From assembly GCF_021261325.1 (NCBI RefSeq), contig NZ_JAJSBI010000004.1:124001-188000 (forward strand): DNA of 64,000 bases, given 5' to 3'. The translations under genes were made by a program, and so were the position numbers. Shown here piece after piece: positions 17,009-27,790 of this stretch. Within the stretch, counting starts at the first letter, position 1; each line of letters starts with the position of its first letter. The DNA is from Streptomyces guryensis (GTDB lineage Bacteria > Actinomycetota > Actinomycetes > Streptomycetales > Streptomycetaceae). The notes below the pieces were generated by a model. That model worked only from the letters and a program-made list of their open reading frames with translations. It had not been told where the DNA came from and ran no database searches.

Positions 17009-17351
17009 AGAGTGAACCCCTCCCGTGGACGCACCAACGTCCGTCTTCGTCTGCCCGGCGCGTACCGCGCCCGCCCTGTTGTGACGATCGACCCGGCGTG
17101 CGGGTTGCCCTCGGATCGCTCTCTTGTCTGTGTCGAGCCCCTGTCGAGTTGCCTTGTTCATCTGTTCGACCGTGCCGCCGAGCACGGTGACCCAGGCGAC
17201 CCTACGACAACTTGCTTTCCACGGGGACCCGTTCGTGCCCGATATTCACCGGTTGGCCATGCGCGAACGGCGCGGAATCGCGGCACGCATACTGGACCGG
17301 AGCGATCACCCGGGCCGCCCGCTCGGGCAATGTCCGGCGCGAGGAGCCCAG
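17009..17351. other. divergent intergenic region, transglycosylase / DUF4184
   Basis: A 343-base gap between divergent genes that must hold both promoters. I looked for a cyclic-di-AMP (ydaO) riboswitch on the minus strand, since such elements precede several Streptomyces wall hydrolases, but found no convincing core. No clear -35/-10 pair was recognised. Confidence 0.4.
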
Positions 17352-18209
17352 TTGCCGTTCACCCTGAGCCATGCGGCCGCAGTCCTGCCCGCCGTCCGCG
17401 GTGACGGAGCCGGCCGAGGACGGCTGGTTCCGGCCGTCCTCGTGGCCGGCTCCTTCGCACCCGACATGACCTATTACGCGGCAAGTGCGGTACCCGGTGC
17501 GATGGAGTTCGGAGAGGTCACGCACTCGTTCCCCGGCGTCTTCACCGTGGACGTGCTGGTGGCCTGGGCGCTGGTCGGGCTGTGGCTGCTGGTGCGGGAG
17601 CCGCTGGTGGCACTGCTGCCCCGGCCCTGGCAGCCACGGCCGGCCGCCCTGCTGCGATGCGGGGCGCCACGCGCGCGCATACGGCCGTCCCTGACCTCGT
17701 GGTGGTACGTGTCCGCGGCGCTCGGCGCCCTGACGCACGTGGTGTGGGACGCCTTCACACATCACGACCGGTGGGGTGTGCGGCTGATTCCCGTGCTGGG
17801 ACGGGAGCTGTGGGGGTCTCCCCTGTACTCAAACCTGCAGTACGGGAGTTCGGTGGTGGGCGCGGTGGTGATCGCGGTGTGGGTGACGCGGGCGCTGCGG
17901 AGGGCGTCGGCGCCCACGGTCTCGGGTGCGGTCCCCGTGTTGTCGCTGCGGGACCGGTGGTGGGCCTGTGTGGTGATCTGCGGGTGCGCGGGGGTCTGGG
18001 CCGTGGAGCGGGCCGTGCGGTGGTGGGCATTCTGGGGCGCGACGGCCAAGCCCTGGGAGCTGATTCCGGCCGTGTGCTTCGGCGCGGGCGCGGGGCTGAT
18101 GCTCGGGCTGCTGCTCTACGTGGTCGGGGTGCGGGTGTGGCGGCCGGTGCCACCTGCCGGGGAGCCAGAGCGGGTCAGCGTGGAACAGGGCCGTCCGGCC
18201 GGTCGGTGA
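17352..18209 (+). CDS. DUF4184 family membrane protein
   Basis: A 285-residue integral membrane protein. The family N-terminus PFTLSHAAAVLP begins directly at a TTG codon (17352) preceded by GAGGAG (17341-17346), which fixes the start even though the frame is open upstream. Conserved polar residues include LVAGSFAPDMTYY and HVVWDAFTHHDRWG, which put His/Asp residues next to membrane segments, a pattern reminiscent of membrane metal-dependent hydrolases. Function unproven. Its last 35 bases overlap a convergent hypothetical gene. Confidence 0.85.
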   Translation: MPFTLSHAAAVLPAVRGDGAGRGRLVPAVLVAGSFAPDMTYYAASAVPGAMEFGEVTHSFPGVFTVDVLVAWALVGLWLLVREPLVALLPRPWQPRPAALLRCGAPRARIRPSLTSWWYVSAALGALTHVVWDAFTHHDRWGVRLIPVLGRELWGSPLYSNLQYGSSVVGAVVIAVWVTRALRRASAPTVSGAVPVLSLRDRWWACVVICGCAGVWAVERAVRWWAFWGATAKPWELIPAVCFGAGAGLMLGLLLYVVGVRVWRPVPPAGEPERVSVEQGRPAGR

Positions 18210-18531
18210 GGGGGCCCGTGGTCACGATGAACACCCTGCCGGTGCGGGCGTGGCTGCGGCGGACACGGACGAGGAGCCCGGTGACGTAACTGCGGCCCAG
18301 ACCGGCCCACAGCCGCCAGACGGGCGGCTCCGCGTGCCCCGTACCGCGCCGGGGCAGCCGACGCCGGAGGTCCGCTGCCGTACGGCGCAGGACGACGGCG
18401 AGGTCGGTGGGGATGCGGGCGGTGCTTGCACGAGCGGCGAAGGCCGGCACCGGTGCGGGTGGCACGGCGGGCGCCGTCTCGGCACTCGCCTGCGCTCTCG
18501 CCGGTCGGCGGTTGAGCATGCGTATACCCAT
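18175..18531 (-). CDS. conserved hypothetical protein, 118 residues
   Basis: A small Arg/Ala-rich protein with a MGIRMLNRRPAR start and an ARASTARIPTDLAVVLRRTAADLRRRL core, a pattern I recall from uncharacterised streptomycete proteins. ATG at 18531 follows AGGATGCGGGC. No membrane segment or domain is recognised. It overlaps the end of the DUF4184 gene by 35 bases tail to tail. Confidence 0.55.
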   Translation of the reverse strand: MGIRMLNRRPARAQASAETAPAVPPAPVPAFAARASTARIPTDLAVVLRRTAADLRRRLPRRGTGHAEPPVWRLWAGLGRSYVTGLLVRVRRSHARTGRVFIVTTGPLTDRPDGPVPR

Positions 18532-18664
18532 GCCCGCATCCTTACGGTGCGAAGGCGGTGGCGGCCTTCCCGCGGGGGCCACCTGAGTGACGGTTCCCTG
18601 CGGGGCATGAGGGGTGCGGCAGGGCCTCTTGCCCAGAGGATTCGCCCCTGCGCGACGGGTTCGG

Positions 18665-18760
18665 CCGCGCCCTGAAGGGGCGCGGGACTGTGTCGGTATG
18701 CGGCTCCGCCCCGTGGGCGCGACCAGCCAGAACGCGCCCGCAGACACTCGACAACTCCCT
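18665..18760 (+). repeat. dispersed intergenic repeat, family 1, copy C
   Basis: Full-length copy: CCCTGAAGGGGCGCGGGACTG, then TATGCGGCTCCGCCCCGTGGGC, GCGACCAGCCAGAACGC and CGCAGACACTCGACAA. The CCCTGAAGGGGCG start is a potential hairpin. It fills most of the 310-base gap between the hypothetical gene and polA; the rest shows nothing recognisable. Confidence 0.8.
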
Positions 18761-18841
18761 GCCCGGAGGACTTACCCCCGGCCGGAGAGCCGGCTCGCCG
18801 CCCGGCCGATCAGCACCGAACCCCCGCCCCACCGCCGGAGG

Positions 18842-21565
18842 CTAATGCGCCGCCGACTCCCAGTCGGAGCCCACCCCCACCGAGACACCCAGCGGCACCC
18901 TCAGGCGCACGGCGTCGGCCATTTCACGGCGGACGATCTCCTCCGCCGCTCCACGCTCACCGGGAGCGATCTCCAGGACGACTTCGTCGTGGACCTGCAG
19001 GAGCATCCGCGAGGTCAGGCCCGCCGCCCGCAGCGCGTCGTCCACCTTGAGCATGGCGATCTTCACGATGTCCGCGGCGGTGCCCTGGATGGGCGCGTTC
19101 AGGGCCATGCGCTCGGCCGCCTCGCGGCGCTGACGGTTGTCGCTGTTGAGGTCGGGCAGATAGCGGCGGCGGCCGAAGAGGGTCGCCGTGTAGCCCGTCG
19201 CCCGCGCCTCGTCGACGGCCCGGCGCAGGTAGTCCCGGACGCCGCCGAACCGCTCGAAGTACGTGTCCATCAGGACCCGGGCCTCGCCCGCGTCGATGTT
19301 CAGCTGCTGGGACAGGCCGAAGGCCGACAGACCGTACGCCAGGCCGTACGACATGGCCTTGATCTTGCGGCGCATCTCCGCGTCGACGTGCTCCCGGTCG
19401 ACCGAGAAGACCTGCGCCGCGACCGTGTTGTGCAGGTCCTCGCCGGAGGTGAACGCCTCGATGAGGCCCTCGTCCTCGGAGAGGTGCGCCATCACGCGCA
19501 GTTCGATCTGGCTGTAGTCGGCCGTCATCAGGGACTCGAAGCCCTCGCCGACGACGAAGCCGCGGCGGATGGCCCGGCCCTCGTCGGTGCGGACGGGGAT
19601 GTTCTGCAGGTTCGGGTCGGTGGAGGAGAGGCGGCCGGTCGCGGCGACCGTCTGGTTGAAGGTGGTGTGGATGCGGCCGTCGGTGGCGATCGTCTTGATC
19701 AGGCCCTCGACGGTGACCCGCAGCTTGGCCTGCTCACGGTGGCGGAGCATGACGACCGGCAGTTCGTTGTCCGTCTGGGTGGCCAGCCAGGCCAGGGCGT
19801 CGGCGTCCGTGGTGTAGCCGGTCTTGGTCTTCTTCGTCCTCGGCAGGCCCAGCTCGCCGAAGAGGACCTCCTGGAGCTGCTTGGGCGAGCCCAGGTTGAA
19901 CTCGTGGCCCGCCGCCGCGTGCGCCTCCTTCACCGCCTGCTGCACGGCGCCCGCGAACATCTGCTCCATGGCCTCCAGATGGGCCCGGTCGGCGGCGATG
20001 CCGTGCCGCTCCATGCGGGCGAGCAGGATCGAGGTCGGCAGCTCCATGTCGCGCAGCAGATCCGCGGCGCCGACCTCCTCCAGACGGCCCCGGAACGCCT
20101 CACCGAGGTCGAGGATCACGCGGGCCTGCACCATGAGCGCCTCGGCCTCGGCGCCGTCGTCGGCGCCGAAGGCGAGCTGGCCGTCGGCCGCGGCGGCGGG
20201 GGCCAGCTCACGGCCCAGGTACTCCAGGGACAGCGCGTCCAGGTCGAAGGAGCGGCGGCCGGGCTTGACCAGGTAGGCGGCCAGGGCGGTGTCCATCGAG
20301 ACACCGGCGACGGACCAGCCGTGCTCGGCGAAGACCCGCATGGCGCCCTTGGCGTTGTGCAGGACCTTGGGGCGGTCCTCGGCGGCCAGCCAGGCGGTCC
20401 ACGCGTTCTCGTCGGCCTCGTCCAGCTGGGACGGGTCGAACCAGGCGGCCGGCCCCTCGGCGGCGGCGATCGCGACCTCCGCGACCGAGCCGGTGCCCAG
20501 CGCCCAGGTGCCGACCGTGGCCACGCCGAGCACCCGGGTGCCGTGCTCGGTGAGCCAGCCGGCCAGCTCGCCCGTGCCCAGCACCGTCCCGTCCAGCTCC
20601 ACACCCGGGGCCACCGGCGTCGCCTCGGCCTCCTCGCCGCCCGGGTCCACGGCGAGCAGCCGCTCGCGCAGCGAGGGATTCCTGATCTCCAGGGTGTCCA
20701 GGACCATGGCGACGGCCGTGCGGTCGTACGGGGCGCGCTCCAGGTCGGCGACCGCCTTGGGCAGCTCGACCGTGCGCACCATCTCGGTCAGGCGGCGGTT
20801 GAGCTTGACCGCCTCCAGGTGCTCGCGCAGGTTCTGCCCGGCCTTGCCCTTGACCTCCTCGACGCGCTCGACGAGCTCCGCGAACGAACCGAACTGGTTG
20901 ATCCACTTCGCGGCGGTCTTCTCGCCGACCCCGGGGATGCCCGGCAGGTTGTCGGACGGGTCACCGCGCAGCGCCGCGAAGTCGGGATACTGCGCGGGCG
21001 TCAGCCCGTACTTCTCGAACACCTTCTCCGGGGTGAACCGGGTCAGCTCGGAGACGCCCTTCGTCGGGTACAGCACCGTCGTGTGCTCGCTGACCAGCTG
21101 GAAGGAGTCGCGGTCGCCGGTGACGATCAGCACCTCGAAGCCCGCTGCCTCCGCCTGGGTGGCGAGGGTGGCGATGATGTCGTCCGCCTCGAAGCCGTCG
21201 ACCGCGAACCGCGACGCGTGCATCGCGTCGAGGAGCTCGCCGATCAGCTCGACCTGACCCTTGAACTCGTCCGGGGTCTTGGAGCGGTTCGCCTTGTACT
21301 CGGTGAACTCCTCGGAGCGCCAGGTCTTGCGGGAGACGTCGAAGGCCACCGCGAAGTGCGTGGGCTCCTCGTCGCGCAGGGTGTTGGCGAGCATCGACGC
21401 GAAGCCGTAGATCGCGTTCGTCGGCTGGCCCGTCGCGGTCGTGAAGTTCTCCGCGGGCAGCGCGAAGAACGCGCGGTAGGCCAGCGAGTGCCCGTCCATG
21501 AGCATGAGGCGGGGCCGCTTGCCGCCGGAGGTCGTCTCGGTCTTCTTCGATGCTGTCTCTGCCAC
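18842..21565 (-). CDS. polA: DNA polymerase I
   Basis: Repair and Okazaki-fragment polymerase, 907 residues from GTG 21565 (AGGA 8 bases upstream); a second GTG at 21595 behind GGAGGT would add 10 residues. The N-terminal 5'-3' exonuclease domain (about 18-310) has LMLMDGHSLAYRAFFAL, FEADDIIATLA and DPSDNLPGIPGVGEKTA. The middle domain lacks the DxE and other carboxylates of an active 3'-5' exonuclease (VLGVATVGTWAL at exo I), so it is probably without proofreading. Polymerase motifs: A DYSQIELRVMAHL (D683), O-helix KAMSYGLAYG with Tyr740 where E. coli has Phe762, and C LLQVHDEVVLE. Confidence 0.97.
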   Translation of the reverse strand: MAETASKKTETTSGGKRPRLMLMDGHSLAYRAFFALPAENFTTATGQPTNAIYGFASMLANTLRDEEPTHFAVAFDVSRKTWRSEEFTEYKANRSKTPDEFKGQVELIGELLDAMHASRFAVDGFEADDIIATLATQAEAAGFEVLIVTGDRDSFQLVSEHTTVLYPTKGVSELTRFTPEKVFEKYGLTPAQYPDFAALRGDPSDNLPGIPGVGEKTAAKWINQFGSFAELVERVEEVKGKAGQNLREHLEAVKLNRRLTEMVRTVELPKAVADLERAPYDRTAVAMVLDTLEIRNPSLRERLLAVDPGGEEAEATPVAPGVELDGTVLGTGELAGWLTEHGTRVLGVATVGTWALGTGSVAEVAIAAAEGPAAWFDPSQLDEADENAWTAWLAAEDRPKVLHNAKGAMRVFAEHGWSVAGVSMDTALAAYLVKPGRRSFDLDALSLEYLGRELAPAAAADGQLAFGADDGAEAEALMVQARVILDLGEAFRGRLEEVGAADLLRDMELPTSILLARMERHGIAADRAHLEAMEQMFAGAVQQAVKEAHAAAGHEFNLGSPKQLQEVLFGELGLPRTKKTKTGYTTDADALAWLATQTDNELPVVMLRHREQAKLRVTVEGLIKTIATDGRIHTTFNQTVAATGRLSSTDPNLQNIPVRTDEGRAIRRGFVVGEGFESLMTADYSQIELRVMAHLSEDEGLIEAFTSGEDLHNTVAAQVFSVDREHVDAEMRRKIKAMSYGLAYGLSAFGLSQQLNIDAGEARVLMDTYFERFGGVRDYLRRAVDEARATGYTATLFGRRRYLPDLNSDNRQRREAAERMALNAPIQGTAADIVKIAMLKVDDALRAAGLTSRMLLQVHDEVVLEIAPGERGAAEEIVRREMADAVRLRVPLGVSVGVGSDWESAAH

Positions 21566-21710
21566 GTCCCCGATCCTGCCACGCCCCACTGACACTCAGA
21601 CCTCCGCACGCCTGACGCCCACTCCCCGCACGCCCTGGCACCCTCGTTGTCAGCAGCCCGTGCGAGGATCGAAGTGGTAGCTCGCAGGTGTCTGTGAAGG
21701 AGAGTGCGCG

Positions 21711-23990
<2,280 letters not shown>

Positions 23991-24041
23991 GCGTTTGCTC
24001 AGGCAGGCTGGACGAGCGATCAGGACGAACGGAGCCGGACC

Positions 24042-24512
24042 ATGGGCGAGCAGCAGTACGTGAAGTTCCCGCAGGAGGTCATCGACGAGTACGCCGCACT
24101 CGGCGTCGACCTCCCCGCCCTCTTCTCCGCCGGCCACCTCGGCACCCGCATGGGCGTGGAGATCCTCGAAGCCTCCGCGGACCGCGTCGTCGGCACCATG
24201 CCCGTCGAGGGCAACACCCAGCCCTACGGCCTCCTGCACGGCGGCGCCTCCGCCGTCCTCGCCGAGACCCTCGGCTCCGTCGGCTCCATGCTCCACGGCG
24301 GCAGCTCCAAGATCGCGGTCGGCGTCGACCTCAACTGCACCCACCACCGCGGCGTACGCTCCGGCCTCGTCACCGGCGTGGCCACCCCCGTCCACCGCGG
24401 CCGCTCCACCGCCACGTACGAGATCGCGATCAGCGACGAAGAGGGACGGCGCGTGTGCAGCGCCCGCCTGACCTGCCTGCTGCGGGAAGTGCAACTGCCC
24501 GCCGCGGACTGA
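24042..24512 (+). CDS. hotdog-fold thioesterase (PaaI/MenI-like)
   Basis: An acyl-CoA thioesterase of 156 residues. The catalytic loop GLLHGGASAVLAETLGS (about residues 66-82), where the Gly-rich turn starts the hotdog helix, and the strands KIAVGVDLNCTHHRGVRSGLVTG identify the PaaI-like subgroup that often hydrolyses aromatic or 1,4-dihydroxy-naphthoyl-CoA. The substrate cannot be derived here. The start ATG lies 51 bases after the oxidoreductase stop with GGAGCC upstream, so the two may be co-transcribed. Confidence 0.9.
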   Translation: MGEQQYVKFPQEVIDEYAALGVDLPALFSAGHLGTRMGVEILEASADRVVGTMPVEGNTQPYGLLHGGASAVLAETLGSVGSMLHGGSSKIAVGVDLNCTHHRGVRSGLVTGVATPVHRGRSTATYEIAISDEEGRRVCSARLTCLLREVQLPAAD

Positions 24513-24590
24513 CACACCGCCACCTTTCTCCCACCGGGCACTGTCCGGCCGCCTCAGCCGCGCCTACCGTTTCCCCATGAGGCCCCGGAC

Positions 24591-25346
24591 ATGAGCGGCA
24601 TCGGCCCCGTCGAACCCGCCGGCCACGTCGAGGCGCACACCGAAGACGACTCCGACGCCCGCCCGGACGCACCGCAACCCGACGTCATCGGCACCGACTC
24701 GCCCCGCCTGACCGACCGTTGGCACACGCTGACCCCGCGCACCCGCACCACCGTGCTCGCGACGGCCGCGGCCACCCTGGCCGCGGCCGTGTGGCTCCTG
24801 GCCGCACCGCCCCCGACCACACCGCCGAAAGAGCCGTCCACACCGTGGCCCTCGACCACAACGGCCTTCCACTACAAGGGAGTTGCCGACCCTCCTGCCA
24901 CGGCCTCCACCAGGGACTTCCGCTTCGACGTCTCGGTGCACGACGGACCCCCCGTCACCGTCTGGGACATCAACGCGGCCCCCGCCGGCGTACACACCTC
25001 CACCACACCCCCGACCGCCTTCACCGTGCGCGCAGGAACCACACACCACATCACCGTGCGCATCACCGTGACCCACTGCAGCGGGCTCCCCCTCAACGTC
25101 AACCTCCCTTTCCTCGACGTAACGCTGCGTAACACGCACGCAATCCAGCACTACAGCTTCATCTTCGGCGACCGCTACTCGCGCGACCTCTCCGAGCTCC
25201 TCCACACGGCCTGCGACGCCACCCGGGCCCTCCCCTCGCCCCACGTCCAACCGGAAGTGCGAGTTCTCACGATGTGGACCCGACGCGTTCCCGCCAAACC
25301 GGCCGAGAGTGACCTTCCCCCAAGCTCACCTTCCACCACGTCATAA
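24591..25346 (+). CDS. hypothetical membrane-anchored protein
   Basis: A 251-residue protein with a hydrophilic acidic N-terminus, one transmembrane segment (about residues 52-70, TTVLATAAATLAAAVWLLA), a Pro/Thr-rich spacer and an extracytoplasmic domain of beta-like sequence (DFRFDVSVHDGPPVTVWDIN, HHITVRITVTHCSGLPLNVN) containing two cysteines that could pair. No enzyme motif. It resembles other streptomycete single-pass proteins of unknown function. The following 177 bases before livK hold no recognised promoter. Confidence 0.65.
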   Translation: MSGIGPVEPAGHVEAHTEDDSDARPDAPQPDVIGTDSPRLTDRWHTLTPRTRTTVLATAAATLAAAVWLLAAPPPTTPPKEPSTPWPSTTTAFHYKGVADPPATASTRDFRFDVSVHDGPPVTVWDINAAPAGVHTSTTPPTAFTVRAGTTHHITVRITVTHCSGLPLNVNLPFLDVTLRNTHAIQHYSFIFGDRYSRDLSELLHTACDATRALPSPHVQPEVRVLTMWTRRVPAKPAESDLPPSSPSTTS

Positions 25347-25523
25347 CAAGAAAGTCACAAGCCAGCCCACAGCGATGCCCCCGGCTGACAGACAGGCTTA
25401 GAGTCACGCCCAGTCACCGCGCCGCCGGGCGCGTCTGCAGCACGGCCCAGCCCCACCCCAGTACGGCCCGGCGAGACACACGGCAGCCCAGCAGGACTGC
25501 CGGCGCCAGGGAGAGGATTCAAC

Positions 25524-26744
25524 GTGCGACACCGTTCTTTGGTCATACTCACCTCCGTGCTCACGACGGGCGCCCTCACGCTGACCGCGTGCGGTTCGCG
25601 CAACGACAACAAGGGTGGGGGCAGCAGCGGCAAGACCGAGGTCATCATCGGCGTCGACGCCCCGCTGACCGGCCAGAACTCCGCGACCGGCCTCGGCATC
25701 CAGGGTGGCGTCCAGGTAGCCGTCGACGACGCCAACAAGAACAACCTCGTTCCCGGCGTCACGTTCAAGGTCCAGGCACTCGACGACAAGGCCATCCCCG
25801 CCAGCGGCCAGCAGAACGCCACCCAGCTCGTCAACAACGACAAGGTGCTCGGCGTCGTCGGCCCGCTGAACTCCGGCGTGGCCACCCAGATGCAGCAGGT
25901 CTTCGCCACCGCCAACCTGGTCGAGATCTCGCCGTCCAACACCGCCCCCGAGCTCACCCAGGGCAAGAACTGGCAGACGAAGAAGGTCCGCCCCTTCAAG
26001 ACCTACTTCCGCACCGCCACCACCGACGCCCTCCAGGGCGGCTTCGCGGCCGACTACGCGTACAACACGCTCAAGAAGAAGAACGTCTTCGTCGTCGACG
26101 ACAAGCAGACCTACGGCGCCGGCCTGGCCAAACTCTTCACCGCCGGCTTCACCAAGGCCGGCGGCAAGGTCGCCGGCACCGACCACGTCAACACCGGCGA
26201 CACCGACTTCTCCGCCCTCGTCACCAAGATCAAGAACTCCAAGGCCGACCTGGTCTACTACGGCGGCCAGTACGACGAGTCCGAGAAGCTCACCAAGCAG
26301 CTCAAGGACGGCGGCGCCAAGGTCCCGCTCTTCGGCGGCGACGGCATGTTCAGCGACACCTACATCCAGACCGCCGGCAAGACCGCCGAAGGCGACCTCG
26401 CCACCTCCGTCGGCCAGCCCGTCGACACCCTCGCCTCCGCCCAGGACTTCATCAAGAAGTACAAGGCAGCCGGCCTCAAGGGCGACTACGGCACCTACGG
26501 CGGCTACTCCTACGACGCCGCCACCGCCATCATCAAGGCCATCGGCAACGTCGTGAAGGACGGCAAGATCCCCTCCGACGCCCGCGCCCAGATCGTCGAC
26601 CAGGTCGGCAAGACCAAGTTCGACGGCGTCGCCGGCCCCGTCGCCTTCGACCAGTACGGCGACACCACCAACAAGCAGCTGACCGTCTACCAGGTCACCA
26701 ACGGCAAGTGGAAGGCCGTCAAGAGCGGCACCTTCAACGGCTGA
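25524..26744 (+). CDS. livK: branched-chain amino acid ABC transporter, substrate-binding lipoprotein
   Basis: Extracytoplasmic binding component of a Leu/Ile/Val-type importer, 406 residues. It has a lipoprotein signal with lipobox LTAC (Cys near residue 23), then the periplasmic-binding fold: IIGVDAPLTGQNSATGLGIQGG, VVGPLNSGVATQMQQVF and VFVVDDKQTYGAGLAK are typical of the LivK family. The GTG start at 25524 follows AGGGAGAGG. It is the first gene of livKHMGF; a strong hairpin separates it from livH, which probably raises its level relative to the permease genes. Confidence 0.93.
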   Translation: MRHRSLVILTSVLTTGALTLTACGSRNDNKGGGSSGKTEVIIGVDAPLTGQNSATGLGIQGGVQVAVDDANKNNLVPGVTFKVQALDDKAIPASGQQNATQLVNNDKVLGVVGPLNSGVATQMQQVFATANLVEISPSNTAPELTQGKNWQTKKVRPFKTYFRTATTDALQGGFAADYAYNTLKKKNVFVVDDKQTYGAGLAKLFTAGFTKAGGKVAGTDHVNTGDTDFSALVTKIKNSKADLVYYGGQYDESEKLTKQLKDGGAKVPLFGGDGMFSDTYIQTAGKTAEGDLATSVGQPVDTLASAQDFIKKYKAAGLKGDYGTYGGYSYDAATAIIKAIGNVVKDGKIPSDARAQIVDQVGKTKFDGVAGPVAFDQYGDTTNKQLTVYQVTNGKWKAVKSGTFNG

Positions 26745-26777
26745 TCCACAGCCCGAACCGCCGCTAGCACCACCCCA

Positions 26778-26814
26778 GGGCCGCGCGGCCGACCACACGT
26801 CACCCGCGCGGCCC
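26778..26814 (+). terminator. intra-operon hairpin between livK and livH
   Basis: A perfect 11-bp inverted repeat, GGGCCGCGCGG / CCGCGCGGCCC, with a 15-base loop stands 34 bases after livK. In binding-protein transporter operons such structures cause partial termination or protect the upstream mRNA, so the binding protein is overproduced. Confidence 0.7.
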
Positions 26815-26857
26815 GTTCCACGCCCCTGCTCACTCCCCACCACATGGAGGCCATGCG

Positions 26858-27790
26858 GTGCACACCCTGCCGCAGCAGCTGGCCAACGGGCTGTTCCTCG
26901 GCTCGATGTACGGGCTGATCGCCATCGGCTACACGATGGTGTACGGCATCGTCCAGCTCATCAACTTCGCCCATGGCGAGATCTTCATGACCGGCGGCTT
27001 CGGCGCGCTCACGGTCTACCTCTACGTCCTGCCCGACGGCACATCCATGTGGATAGCCCTCCCGGCGATGCTCATCGGAGGCGGACTCGTCTCCGTCCTC
27101 ATCGCCGTCGGAGCGGAACGGTTCGCCTACCGACCACTGCGCGGCGCGCCACGCCTGGCACCCCTCATCACCGCCATCGGCCTCTCCCTCGCACTCCAGC
27201 AGGCCGTCTTCAACTGGTACCCGGACGCCAAGACCGACCGCAACTTCCCCCAGCTCGCCTTCGGCCCCTGGCACCTCGGCTCCATCAGCATCCAGAGCGG
27301 CTCCGTCTTCGTGATCATCGCCGCCCCCCTCTGCATGGCGGCCCTCGCCTTCTTCGTCCGCCTCTCCCGCACCGGCCGCGCCATGCAGGCCACCGCGCAG
27401 GACCCGGACACCGCACAGCTGATGGGCATCGACACCAACCGCATCATCGTCATCGCCTTCGCCATCGGCGGATTCTTCGCCGCGGTCGCCGCCGTCGCAT
27501 ACGGCCTGCGCTACGGACAGATCAAGTACGACATGGGCTTCCAGATGGGCCTCAAAGCCTTCACCGCAGCCGTACTCGGCGGCATCGGCAACATCTACGG
27601 CGCCATGATCGGCGGCCTGGTCCTCGGCCTCGCCGAAACCATGGCCACCTCCTACATCGACAACATCCCCGGCATGCAGCAACTCGGCGGCGGCGGCTGG
27701 TCCTCCGTCTGGGCCTTCGTCCTCCTCATCCTCGTCCTGCTGTTCAGGCCACAAGGCCTCGTCGGCGAACGCGTAGCGGACAGGGCGTGA
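26858..27790 (+). CDS. livH: branched-chain amino acid ABC transporter permease LivH
   Basis: Membrane permease subunit, 310 residues with about eight hydrophobic segments. The start QQLANGLFLGSMYGLIAIGYTMVYGIVQLINFAHGE is the LivH hallmark; the cytoplasmic coupling loop is LSRTGRAMQATAQDPDTAQLMGID, and the end LLFRPQGLVGER is typical. The GTG at 26858 follows ATGGAGG. It overlaps livM by 4 bases. Confidence 0.95.
   Translation: MHTLPQQLANGLFLGSMYGLIAIGYTMVYGIVQLINFAHGEIFMTGGFGALTVYLYVLPDGTSMWIALPAMLIGGGLVSVLIAVGAERFAYRPLRGAPRLAPLITAIGLSLALQQAVFNWYPDAKTDRNFPQLAFGPWHLGSISIQSGSVFVIIAAPLCMAALAFFVRLSRTGRAMQATAQDPDTAQLMGIDTNRIIVIAFAIGGFFAAVAAVAYGLRYGQIKYDMGFQMGLKAFTAAVLGGIGNIYGAMIGGLVLGLAETMATSYIDNIPGMQQLGGGGWSSVWAFVLLILVLLFRPQGLVGERVADRA

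Noticed and set aside
17009-17351. Cyclic-di-AMP (ydaO) riboswitch before the transglycosylase gene
   Set aside because: Expected by analogy with other Streptomyces wall hydrolases, but I could not find the conserved core in the minus-strand leader.
18614-21592. Very long plus-strand open frame (992 codons) over polA, and other frames of several hundred codons opposite real genes
   Set aside because: GC-rich codon bias opens mirror frames. These frames are low-complexity and opposite genes with clear catalytic motifs.
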